The notes below the pieces were generated by a model. It saw only the letters and a list, made by a program, of their open reading frames with translations. It was not told where the DNA came from and did no database searches. The translations under genes and the position numbers were made by a program. A stretch of DNA of 64,000 nucleotides from Spartobacteria bacterium (GTDB taxonomy: Bacteria > Verrucomicrobiota > Verrucomicrobiia > Chthoniobacterales > Chthoniobacteraceae), in NCBI GenBank assembly GCA_021324395.1, contig JAJPJG010000050.1, forward strand, positions 21,816 to 85,815, written 5' to 3'. Within the stretch, counting starts at the first letter, position 1. The number at the start of each line of letters is the position of its first letter. Positions 15,874 to 28,000 of this stretch are shown here, in pieces.

Positions 15874-18800
15874 TGCAGCGGAGCGTTTGCCGGCGCGTTT
15901 TGCATTTGCAGCGAAATCGGCGTCTCGGGCAAATCGCTATTGAGCTCGCGCGCGGCGCGTCCGGTCCCGAGCAGGTTCGTGATGCTGTCGCTGTCGAGCT
16001 CGCTTTCCCACGCGAATTTCTTGTCGTTGCGCGAACCAAAAATCGCGCCGCTAAACGGAACCGCGCACGTGATGCCTTTCGCGCGCAGCATCAGCGTGGG
16101 AGTGTTTGGATCGCTGAAAAAGAGCGCGCCGGAATCGATCGTGAGCTTTGTGTCTTTGGTCGAAACGGCGAAGCCCGTGACCTCGAGTTCGCCGCTAAAA
16201 CGCGGATTGGTGGGCGTGCCCGTGACATGTAGTTGCGGCGCAATGTTGCCGCTGCTGTTTGCGAGCGTTAGCGGCGCAAAACCGATGCAATCGAAATCAA
16301 GCTGCCATTTTGGAAATGGAATTTGCGCGAGCGACAATGGCGACAACGGCGCGTCGAGGCCGCTGCCGCCTTGTTCAACAAGCGAAGTGACATCGATTTT
16401 GCGGTCGAGCATTGCGGACGTGATTCGCACGCTGCCACTGACGCGCGCAGTTTCGGGCGCGCCATCGAGATGGATGTCCGGCACGGTTTCGATGTGCAAC
16501 TCGGGGCTGGGCGTCAGCGGAAAACTCCGCATGTGCAGCGCGAGCGCAAGGTTCGGCGTGCGCACGTCGTGCAAAGTTACAGCGCCGTCGGCTGTGAAAT
16601 CGAAATCGTTCGCGACCGCATGCAGACTTTTCACCGCAACCGCATCGCCCGCAAAAGCGAGGTCTGCGTCGCCGCTCTTGAGTTGCAGCGGCGCGATTGC
16701 GGCGGAAGCTTTGTGCACTTGCAGCGCTCCGTTCATTGACAAATTTGCAAGCGTGCCGTCGCTGCTGATTTTCCCGCTGATCTCACCACGCAAGGGCTGC
16801 TCTTTCCCGCTCAGCAAAAGCGTTTCGCGCAGCGACAAATTTTGCACGCTGAGATTGAGTTTGCACGGGCTCTCGAAATTCCACCACGCGGCTTGCGCGG
16901 GATTTTGCCACGCGGCCCAGACATTGAGCGGCAACTGTGCGTCGCCCTCGAGCCATGTGTCGTTTTTGCGCGTGAGACGCAGCGATTGGAGCGTGAGCGA
17001 CTGCGGATTCGCGACGACGCGCGCGCTGAAATTCGTCTCGCCGTCGGACAGCGCAAACGTGCTAAAGAAGATGCTTTCCGGCGAATACGTGCCCTCGGCG
17101 TCGAGGTTGAGAGGATGCGCATCGGCGGAACCGAGCGCGCGGATTTTTTTCAAATGCGCGGTGAATGCGCCCGAGTGCGCCTTTGCCGAGCCGTCGCCAG
17201 ACCAGTCCAGCACAAGCCCGCCCGCGAATGCCTGCGGCGTAATCGGCGGCTGCATGAATGCGGAGTAAAGCGCGAGGTCTGCGATCGAGGCTTTCACTTC
17301 GCCCCAGTAGCGTTTTTCGCCGAGAATATTCACCACGCCATCGCCGCGTAGAAAATCGCTGCCGTGGACGAGCTCGGCTTTCGCGATTTGCAGTTCGTTG
17401 CCATTGAGCTTCAGCGTCGCGTCGAGCTTGTCCAGCGGCGCGGTGCGGTAGGAAAGTTGCGCGCCGGAAACGCTCAGCTCTCCGTTAAAGGCTTGTTTTT
17501 GCCCATGCAATTCGCCGCCGACCGCAAGCTGTCCGGACATGTTCGCGAAGTCCGGTCCGAACAGCGCCGACAGTTCGCTAAGATTTCCGATTTTCGCCGC
17601 GATTTTAAAATTAAAGTCATTCTGCCACCACGCCCGCCAGTTTTCCGGGATGGCCATTTCGCCGGTTAGCGAGAGCGAATTGTGCGCCTGCACGAGCTGA
17701 AACTCGGGGATCATCAAGCGGCGGTTAATGAGCGTCGCGCCAAGCACGAAGGAATTCCATTGGCGCTTTTCCCAGCGAAAATCGGTCGCCTCGAAACGCG
17801 TCGAGAAGGTCGCTTTCGGCAGATTGCGCGGTGAGCCGCGGAACGTGAATTTTCCTTCCTTGATCGCGCCGTCGGCATCTTCATTCAAAAAGCTCGCGAG
17901 TTGCGCGATCGAGATTTGCGAGAACGTGCCGCTGCCTTCGAAGTTGAGATGCTGGTCGCGCTGCGCGTTGCGCAATTCACCGCGAATGGAGCCGCCGAAA
18001 GCGCCGAGCGCAAATTCCATTTTTAAGCGGCCGCGCAAAAGCTCGGGCAAATCGGCCGACGCATTTTGAATCACGAGCGCGTCCTCGAGTTTGATGTCGG
18101 CGATTGTTAAACGCGAATCCTGCAGCGCGATCGTGCCGCGAAGATTCGCGAAATTCGTCTGCAGCCACGGCTGCTTGATCGAAAAATTGCCGATGCGGAT
18201 CTCGCTCGCGCCGACATTGCTCGCGCGGAAGCTGAGGTTATCGAGCCGCACATTGTCTCCGTTTTGTCGGAGAACCAGCTTCGCATTGCGCAGCTCGAGA
18301 GTGGCCGGAAACGCGGGCGCGATTTGTTTTGTGTCGCTGCTCTTGCCGATTTTTTCGGGCGGAATCTGCTTTGGCTCAGCCGGCAGATCGATAGTGCCGG
18401 TGACGTTGTCGAGCACGAGCTCCTGCCAGAAATTAACGCCGCGTCTAAACAGCAGATTTTTCCAGGAAAATGTCGCCCGTGCTTTTGCCGATTCGAGCTG
18501 GGTTACCGTGCCCGCGGCGCTCGTGTGGGTGATTCGCAGGTCGTATAACAACAGAGGATCGATGATGCTGCCGTCGATTTTGCCGACTTGCAGGCGCACA
18601 CCGTGACGGAAAGCGTCGATTTTCAAAAATTGCCGGATACCGAATTGAAAAAACGGCGGATAGCAGAGCGTGAGCACCAGCGCGATGAGCGCGAGCAGAA
18701 GCGTGCGCAACGGGCGTCTGCGCTTGCGCCCGGAAACGGATGCGGGAGTGGTGGGTGTGGCCGCGGTTTGCACGGTGGGAACTGCTGATATTACGCGGCC

Positions 18801-18944
18801 CGCGGAGTTTTTGAATGTCGAAATTCGATGATTTGGAACGTGCCTGGAAATTGGCGCGACGGCAAAACGCGGAGCCTTTGTCGAGGAAAAAAAGCACCGT
18901 CCAGCGCGCTTTTTTGTTTGACCAAAATGCGCGCGCGGAAACAT
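15870..18944 (-). CDS. TamB/AsmA-like envelope protein
   Basis: A protein of about 1024 residues with a basic N terminus, one membrane anchor (about residues 80-97, LRTLLLALIALVLTLCYPPF) and then an almost entirely beta-stranded periplasmic region of repeats. The C-terminal part (SGELEVTGFAVSTKDTKLTI, then DSGALFFSDPNTPTLMLRAKG) matches the TamB/DUF490 pattern. TamB-type proteins form a hydrophobic groove bridging the two membranes and move lipids or help assemble outer-membrane proteins. ATG 18944 has GGAG six bases upstream; a GTG nearer the anchor is an alternative. No TamA/BamA gene is adjacent. It overlaps the M50 protease gene and is divergent from the first giant protein. Confidence 0.75.
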   Translation of the reverse strand: MFPRAHFGQTKKRAGRCFFSSTKAPRFAVAPISRHVPNHRISTFKNSAGRVISAVPTVQTAATPTTPASVSGRKRRRPLRTLLLALIALVLTLCYPPFFQFGIRQFLKIDAFRHGVRLQVGKIDGSIIDPLLLYDLRITHTSAAGTVTQLESAKARATFSWKNLLFRRGVNFWQELVLDNVTGTIDLPAEPKQIPPEKIGKSSDTKQIAPAFPATLELRNAKLVLRQNGDNVRLDNLSFRASNVGASEIRIGNFSIKQPWLQTNFANLRGTIALQDSRLTIADIKLEDALVIQNASADLPELLRGRLKMEFALGAFGGSIRGELRNAQRDQHLNFEGSGTFSQISIAQLASFLNEDADGAIKEGKFTFRGSPRNLPKATFSTRFEATDFRWEKRQWNSFVLGATLINRRLMIPEFQLVQAHNSLSLTGEMAIPENWRAWWQNDFNFKIAAKIGNLSELSALFGPDFANMSGQLAVGGELHGQKQAFNGELSVSGAQLSYRTAPLDKLDATLKLNGNELQIAKAELVHGSDFLRGDGVVNILGEKRYWGEVKASIADLALYSAFMQPPITPQAFAGGLVLDWSGDGSAKAHSGAFTAHLKKIRALGSADAHPLNLDAEGTYSPESIFFSTFALSDGETNFSARVVANPQSLTLQSLRLTRKNDTWLEGDAQLPLNVWAAWQNPAQAAWWNFESPCKLNLSVQNLSLRETLLLSGKEQPLRGEISGKISSDGTLANLSMNGALQVHKASAAIAPLQLKSGDADLAFAGDAVAVKSLHAVANDFDFTADGAVTLHDVRTPNLALALHMRSFPLTPSPELHIETVPDIHLDGAPETARVSGSVRITSAMLDRKIDVTSLVEQGGSGLDAPLSPLSLAQIPFPKWQLDFDCIGFAPLTLANSSGNIAPQLHVTGTPTNPRFSGELEVTGFAVSTKDTKLTIDSGALFFSDPNTPTLMLRAKGITCAVPFSGAIFGSRNDKKFAWESELDSDSITNLLGTGRAARELNSDLPETPISLQMQNAPANAPLQ

Positions 18945-19096
18945 AAGCGACTCCAGCGCGTTAGCGTCAGTCCGAAGATGACGCTCCAATACCTTATGGT
19001 TTACCCAACAACGGCGACAATAAGTCGGGCCTATTCTGGCCGCTGGGAATGTATTCTTGGCAACGGGTTCGTTAACTCATCTGAAGGACAAATTTT

Positions 19097-22000
19097 ATGA
19101 AGTTGCGGGCACTGTCGCGAAACCGTTTCTTCGCCCAGTGTCAGCATTGGTTTTTCTCACAACGTCGTGAGAAAAGAGCAGGAACCGCGCCGGTTCTACC
19201 GGTTTTTGGAACGATTGAGGCGCTGGAAAGTCGCATCGCACCTGCGGTAACCGCAGCGCTAAATGGCACGGTGTTGACCTTGATCGGCGACGGAGCCGGC
19301 GACACTTTGACCCTGCACGTCAATGGTTCGGGAAACATAGAGTTCAAAGTCGGCGCCGGCAGCTTTTCCGACGATCTCGATACCGCGACAGGTGGCACGC
19401 AGCAGCTCGCGATTTCAGCGGCCACAAAGATCAATATTTCGATGGACGGCGGCGTTGATTCCGTCGTCCTCGACAATACTGCAGCGGGAGGTTTTGTCGG
19501 CAACGCGAATCCGGGCTTTCTGATTTCGGTGGATGGCGGTGGAAACAGCGACAGCCTTACCGTGATTACGCCATCAGGCACCCATGCACTTACATTGACG
19601 CCAGGCGTGGCATCCGATGCAGGCTCAATCCAGGTTGATTCGGTCCAGCCGATCAGTTTCTCAAATCTCGGCGCCTCCGGCAGTGTGAATTTACAGCACA
19701 GCGGCGGCAGGGCGGACAGTTTGACCTTTAACGGCAGCGGCGGCAACGATACCTTTAATGTCGCATCAGGAGCCGGGGCGATTACTTTAAATGCCGGGAT
19801 CAGCGTCACCACCGCCGGCGTGAGTGATCTGACGTTAAACGGACTCGAAGGCGACGACATTTTCAACCTCAACGCGTCGCAGCCCTACAACACGATCAAA
19901 CTCTCAGGCGGCGGCGCATCCACGGTGGATCAGGCGTATCTCACCGGCGACGCCAGCTCCTCATTGAATGTCGCGATGGGATTCAACGGAATCAGTCCGA
20001 CACCGACAACGATCACCGGTGGCGGATTTACGAGTGTCACAACAGGAGGCATCGGCTCGCTGACGGTAAATAATGGAGCAGGCGACATCAAAGTCAGCGC
20101 GGGTGCTAACAACGATAGCTTTTCCATCACTCCGATCAATTCAACCTGGACACATATCCAGGCGGACAATCGCGATCCGCTCGACTTATTTACCGTCAAC
20201 AGCGGAACTTTGACCGTTGATACGGGCGCCGGTAACGACACGGTGAGCGTTTACGCTTCGTCTGCTTCGGAAACGATAGGCGTGAGCGATACGAATGTTG
20301 CAATTTCGGGAGTTAAAACCGTCAATTTTACCAATAACGAGTCGGTGGTCGTCTACGGATTGGCCGGCGCGGATACATTCAATGTGACCCCTTCTGCGAC
20401 GGTGCAGATTTCTGTGGATGGCGGTGACCCGATCGGTTCGTCACCTGGCGATAGCGTCAATGTCATCGCCGGAAGTAATGCGGTGAAATTTAATCCGGGA
20501 CCCTTAAGCGACCAGGGGAGTCTCACGGTCGGCTCGATGCAGCCTGTCAGCTTCATTCACATCGAGCACCCGAGCATTACCGGCAGCGTCGGATCGAGCC
20601 TGACCATTGCTGGAACAAACGGGCCCGACACCGTGACAATCGTAGGCACGGGCACTCATGCATTCGACGCAGCAGTAAATGACGGGCCGACCATTCATTA
20701 CGATGGCGTCGCAGCTTTTACCATCGATACCGGCAACGGCAGCGACTCGATCAGTATCACGCCGTATTTTGGGGCCGGTGGATGGAAGGAAACCGTCACG
20801 GTGCTCGGCGGCTCGCCAACCACCGGCAGCGACGAGTTGCTCGTGCAGGGATCGAGCGGCCAGGAAACCGTGAATTACTCGCCCGGTTCAACCGCAACTT
20901 TGCAAATCAACGGCGGAGCGGGCGGTGCGAATACAGGCACCGATATCTCTATCAGCGGAATCGAGCATTTTACCTATGACGGTTTGCTCGGCAACGACCA
21001 GGTCACGAACACTTCGCCGGCAGGGCAAAACACGGAAACCGTCATGCCCGGCGCAACGACCGATGCGGCCAAAGTCATAACCGATCAGTTCCTGCCGATT
21101 GACCTCGCGAACCTCGGCAGCACGGGCAAAGTTTTGCTGAAAGACTTCGCCGGTGCTCAATCGGACATTTTAAAATACGTCGGCAATTTCAGTCAGGATA
21201 ACTTCTCGCTCGACCAACTCGGAAATATCTTCCTAAACAACCAGATTCCGGTTCAGGGCGTGAACGTGATCCAGACCACGCTCGACGCACTCACGAACCA
21301 GAACGTGTTCAAGCTGCTCGATGGCACGAATCCTTTTGCCGGTCTTAGTGGATTGCCGGGTCTAAACCTCCTGGGGAACTCAAACTCGATTGCGAATCTT
21401 TTTACATCGGCGTTTGGCGGTCAGAAGATAGACCTCAATGGACTTTCGGGATTGATCTCCGGCTTCGGTGGCGGTTTGGGACTCGGCGGAATCCAGCTCC
21501 CGTCGCAGTTGAGCCAGCTTTTATTTAACAACGGCGGTGGAGCGTTCAATACTTTCGATCTGTCAAACATCGGTTACGGCGATATTTTCAAATCGCTCAA
21601 TCTGCTTGGGAATTCGAATTCGGGCATCGGGGATATTCTCAATATTGCAGGGACGGTTGCCAGCGACGTCTTCGCCTTCACGCCAGTTGGCGCCGCGCTG
21701 GGAGTTGCCGGTGGACTTTTGCAGACGTTCGGCGCCGGCGGCGCGCTCGGCGGGCTTCTCGGGCCGGTGATGAATTTCTCGGATATATTTGGCGACCTAT
21801 TCCTCGATGGCGGTGGCGGCACCGACATTACGGAACTCGACGGCACTTCGGGCAACGACACGTTCCTTCTCAAAGGCGATACGGGCGCAGATAACGACCA
21901 TTTGCCCTCGGTTTCACAAAATGGCGAAAAGGCGATCAAGCTCAAACCCGGCCTGACGACGAATCTCGCAATCAATGGGGCTGCAGGGAACGACACCCTA

Positions 22001-25000
22001 ACTGTTGATAGCACAAACGGAGCGTTTACTAAACCCGTTCAGTTCGATGGCGGCGCGGATGCCGATTCGATCGTGCTCCAAGGTGGCACCGCAAGCTTGA
22101 GCACCTACAGCGTCGGCCCGAACATCGGTTCCGGCACGCTCTCGCTGGCGATTACCGGTGCGGGTGCCGGAAATGAAAGCGTTAGTTTTACAAATGTAGA
22201 GCCGGTGCTCGACACAGTCGCAGGTCCCGCGGTCATCAACGCGACCAATGCGAATAACGCCATTAATTACACGCAAGGATCGAGCGCGGCGAAAGGACTG
22301 GTGACCGTTGATGACCAGGAATCCTACGAATTTTCCAACAAAACGAAGCTGACAATCAATGCGCTCAGCGGTGACGATGTCATCAACTTAAACAATCCGA
22401 ACACGCCGACCGGTCTCAATACCAACGGCATCTTTGTCGATGGCGGCGATCCGACGGCGAGCGATACTGTTATCGTCAACGGCTCGTCGAGTCAGGATAC
22501 GATCACGTTTAAACCGACTGCGTTTGATGCTGCGACAGTGACCGGCGCGCAACCGGTGCTAGTGACGATCACGACGGCCGAAGCTGTCGTAATCAATGGT
22601 CTTGGCGGTGGCGATCTGTTGCACGTGCAAACGCCCGCAGGCGTGAATGTCGTCACTTACACGCCGGGAAACACGGTCGACGCTGCATCGGTGCAAGTCG
22701 ACAGCCTTGTGCCGATGAGTTTCAAAACGATCGGTTCGACTGGAAACGTATTCATCGATGACTTCAGCGGCACTCGTGTCGACACGCTGATTTACAACGG
22801 CACGAGCGCTGACGACACTTTCACCGTAGGAACGACCGGCGGTATTGATTTAAACAGCCACGTCCCTCCTGCGCCAACGATCAAATCGCAGATTCACGTC
22901 AGCACGCCGGGCGTCGCAAACCTGACGTTGAACGGCCTCGACGGAAACGACACCTTCAACGTCACCGGCGCACAACCGTTTGCGAATATCACGCTCGCCG
23001 GCGGCCTTTCGACCGGCGTTGATACCGCGAATCTGACCGGCGACGGCACGGCCGCGTTCGTCACAATGGGAGCGGCGGTGGTGAATATCACGGGCGGGGG
23101 CTTGGGGACGACCGGCATGATCTTGCTCGGCGTTGAAGTAGGGAACCTCAGCGACAGCGCGGGGAATATTTCGATCTACGGCTCGACTGCGCAGGATTCC
23201 ATCCACGTTACGCCGACAGCGGCAAACTCGGCGAAAATCACGTTTGATGGTTTCAGCACAACTTTAAACACGACCAATACCGGCAAACTGACGATCGTCG
23301 AGAACCACACAGGCGATAACGACCTGCTCATCTTCCACGGCACCGGACTCAACGACACGATCAATGTCGTGCGCGATCCGTCCGATACGACCGTGCAAAA
23401 CGTCGGCCTCAAACTGGTGCACATCACGACTGCCGATGTGGAGTCGCTCTACATCGCGGCCGGCGGTGGCGACGATACGATCAATGTCTCAGGAACGGGC
23501 GGGCCTGTGCTGACGGTCGATGGCGGACTGCATAGCAACGGCGATACATTAAACATCTTCAACACCACAGCAGGATCAAGCACAGTTACGCCCGGTGCGA
23601 CTGGCGATGCGGGAGTGGTTTCGACCCCGGATGGAGACATTGCATTTCTCGCGATCGAAGCATTGGCAATCACGGCAACAGCCGGCACAGACACCCTGAA
23701 TGTCCTCGGCACCAACGGCAATGATTCGATCACGCTGCAGGACATCGGGGGCAAAGACACGGTGTGGGTAAACGACCGTGCGCCGGTGTCGTTCTCCGCG
23801 TTTGAAACACTGAACCTGAACGCGAACAACGGCGATGATCAGATTAGCGTGACGCCGACAGGGCTTTCCAATGTGTTAACGGCGATCAATGTTAATACCG
23901 GATTGCCGACGGCGAGTGACAAGGTTGTGATCAACGGAACGAGTGGTTCGGATTTGTTTACGGTCACCGGCATGACGTTCGACAGCGCGATTGTTGTTTT
24001 CAACGCGGTGCCCATCGCGGTTTCCGGCACGGAATTGCTCGTGATCGATGGCCAGCAAGGCGGCGATACCGTCAACATCGTCTCGCCGGCCGGACCGGAT
24101 GTCGTAACGCTCACGCCCGATATTCAGCCCGATGCCGGGACGGTGAATATTGCGGAAGGCGGGACGCAGGCGTTGCTGCCGGTGCGCTTTCAGCACGTCG
24201 GCTCGAATGGAATTTTGGTTTTGTCCAGCAACTCGAATGCACCAGAGGACACACTAATTTACAACGGAACAGCGGCAAGCGACCTGTTTACGGTCGCGGC
24301 TACAACCGGCAACATCCAGCTCAATCAGCAGACACTCGTTCAAACCCCTGGAATCAGCGATCTCGTGCTAAACGGTCTGGATGGCGATGATACGTTTACT
24401 GTTAACGCACCGTCGCCATACACGACGACATTGATTACAGGCGGCGATCCATCGCACACCGATATCGTAAACCTGAACGGCGACGGCAATGCGGCGACCG
24501 TGAATCTCGGGTCGCCGACTGCGACGGTCGTCGGCGGCGGGCTCGGCATCGTCTCACTGACCGGTGATGAGATTTTAAATCTGAACGCGCTTGGTGGAAA
24601 TATTACGTTCAAAGGAACGAACGGGCCGGATCAGTTCGATATCACGCCGACCGGCGCGAATACGGCGACAGTTTTCAGCGTTGGCTTTGAACCGGTCGTT
24701 AACACAACGAATACAGGACTGCTCACGGTTGCCGAAGGAAACACAAACGACGGCGATGTTGTCACGGTCCACGGCACGACGCAAAACGACACAATCGATA
24801 TCACGCGCGGCAACGACACGACGGTTCTTGTAACTTCGCCGGCGGGCGACCTGAAACTCATCCATATCAATCCCGCGAGCGAGACTGAAGCGCTCGTCGT
24901 GGACGGCAATCTTGGTGACGACAATTTCAACGTGAGCGGCTCGGGCGGACCGGCGCTGACAGTGAATGGAAATTTGCCGCTCTCGAAACCGGCTGGCGAT

Positions 25001-28000
25001 ACGCTGACGGTGATCGGCGGCACGGGTGCAAACGCGTTTACGGTGACGCCCGGCGACACGTCGGATTCGGGTTCGGTGCAACTCAACAATGACGTGACGC
25101 AGTTCATGGGAATTGAGAATGTCGTGCTCGACGGCGGCACAGGGGATGGCGGCGGCACCGCGTCCTCGGCGACGATTCTTGGCACGAGCGAGAGCGACGA
25201 TTTTGTAGTCACGATCCACGGCGGCGATTCCGCCGACATCACGCAAAGCGATCACGTCCCGATAACGCTTATTAGCTTCTTCCAAGACAGCACGATCAAT
25301 ATCAACAGCCTGGAAGGCGACGACAAAACAAGCATCGTTATCGCAACAAATAACGACTCGAATTTTACAACGATCAACGTGGACGGCGGTCAGCCGACTG
25401 CGAGCGATACGCTCGTCGTCAATGGTGTTCCGGTGCACCAGGATTTTCTACAAATACAACCAACCGGCACCGGTGCAGGTTTCATCACCGATAACACCGC
25501 GGCATTCCCGACGGTATTTTTCACCGGCACCGAGCACCTCGTGATGGTCGGCCAGTCGTCGATCGAAAAAGACGGTCTGATCGAAAATCTCGGACCGAGC
25601 GACAACACGCTCGAGATTGCGCCGGGCGCGACGCCCGACTCTGGCACGATCACCGGCTTTACAAATGGCACGAACGATAACTTCGCTTTTGTGCCGATCG
25701 CCTTCAGCGGCTTTCTCGGATTCCTCGTGACGCCGGGCACCGTTCCACATCCGGGCACGCACACATTGATCGTCGATGGCACCGGCGCGGACGACACGTT
25801 TAATTTTGGCAGCGCTGCGCCGTTCGGGCCGGATTATCCGGCGATTATCGTCAACACCGGCGCGAATGCGCACGTGCCGATCTTTTACAGCGCGAGCCTC
25901 ACCGAGGTGGTGCTGCGCGGGCTGGATGGGAATGACGTGTTTAACACGAATTTCACACAGGCGAATGTCACGTCGCCGGTGCATCTGCGCATCGAGGGGG
26001 GTGGTTCGCCGGGCGATTTGCTGAATTACACGACCGCGGCTGACGCGAATGTGATTCTCGATCTTGGCGCGGGCACGCTGGTTTCGACCGGTGCGAATTT
26101 GATCGAGTTCAGTGGCCTTGCGACAATCAACGAGTTCTCGAGCGGCAACACGATTCTGCAAGTGAGAGGCTCGAGCGGGCCGGACAATTTGCATTTCACT
26201 CCGACCGGCGCGACCGCAGGCACACTGATCAGCGACGAGCTAAATCTTGCGTATAACTTCAGCGGCGTCGGCGGTGCGTTTACGATCGATGCGAAAGGCG
26301 GCGCGGACACAGTGACGGTGAATGGCACGTCGGCCGGCGACAACATCAGCATCGTCCGCGGCAGCATCACGAACGTGCAGGTTGGCTCGTTGAAGAGCGT
26401 TGGAATTTTCACCGATGCGGCGGAAGCAATCGTCGTCGAAGCCGGTCTCGGCAACGACACCATCACCGTGTCCGGCTTTGACGGCCCGCTTACCTCCGGC
26501 CTGCACCCAGCGCTCGTCGTCGATGGCGGCGGTTCGTTTGGCGATAAGTTGATCGTGAATGTGCCGACGGGCACGACGACTGTGACACCGGGGACCTCAG
26601 TGGATTCAGGCACGATCTCGGCTCCGCAAAATGCGAACGTCAGTTTTACAACCATCGAGTCGGTAACGATCAATGGCACCGATCCAAATGCGGATGAACT
26701 CGTCGTTCAGGGCACGCAAGGCAGCGACACCATCGCCGCGGCAAACGTCGGCAGCGGCAATCAGGTTTTCGTCAACGACCGCGCGCCGGTGACATTCACG
26801 AATTTCGTCACCCTTAGCCTCGACGGACGATTTGGCGACGACAGCTTTAGCATTACCGGCGCAGGTTTGACGAGTGTTAAAACAATCAACGTCAACGGCG
26901 GCGATCCGACGGCGAGCGATTCGTTGATTGTTAACGCGACGAGCGCTGCGGACGTGATCGCATTTAATCCGACGAGTTTCGACGCGGGCAATGTGAAGAT
27001 CACGGGATTGCCGACGGTGAATTTTACGACCACCGAGTCAGTCATCATTAACGGACTCGGCGGCGGCGATGCGCTCACGGTGACCACGCCCGCCGGCGCG
27101 CAGACGATCACTTACACGACCGGGAATACGCCCGATTCCGGCGCTGCGCAGATTGCCTCGCTGGTCGCGATGAGTTTCAAAAATCTCGGCGCAAACAGCA
27201 GCCTGACATTTGCCGATGTCAGCAGTAAACGCGTCGATGCGTTCATTTACAACGGCACGGGCGGCAATGACACGTTTACGTTCAACAACGGCGTCATCGC
27301 GCTCAACGGCCAACTCGCACCGGCGATGCCAGGCGTGGCCGATTTGACGCTGAACGGACTCGATGGGGACGAGACATTTAACGTTGTTGGTTCAGGCCCA
27401 TTCAACAGCCTTACGCTCGCAGGCGGCGATCCGTCCGCTTCGGATATCGCGAATCTCACCGGGGATGGAACCGCGGTAACGGTGAGTATCGGCGGCGCGA
27501 CATCGAGCGTGACCGGCGGCGGCCTCGGCACGGTTTTATTGTCTGGAGTTGAAATCGCGAATCTCGCCGACGGCGCAGGTGCAATCACGATCAAAGGCAC
27601 TACCGGTGCAGATAGCTTTAGTTTCACGCCGACCGGCGCGACGACGGCGACAATTCAGGCAAACGGAGTGTCGCCGATCGTAAACACAACGAATACCGGC
27701 AGTCTCACCGTCGATCCAGCGGGCGGCGCGGATTTAATCACGATTTCCAGTAACGCGGCTGCGAATGTGATCGGTATCACGCTTGGCACGACGACGACCG
27801 TTGTCGTCGATGCGCAAAAGACGATCGGCATTCTTTCCAGCCACACCGAGGTGCTCGATGTGCTCGCCGGCGACGGTAACGACACTGTCACGATCAGCGG
27901 CACCGGCGGTTCGTTGCTAACGGTTGACGCGGGCACGGGCGATGACTCGATCGATGCGTCGCACGTTACGATCACCGGCATCACGATTTTAGGCGGCACA

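Noticed and set aside
15940..17268. 442-codon plus-strand frame
   Set aside because: Antisense to the TamB-like gene, Ser/Arg/Pro-rich shadow composition, no motif.
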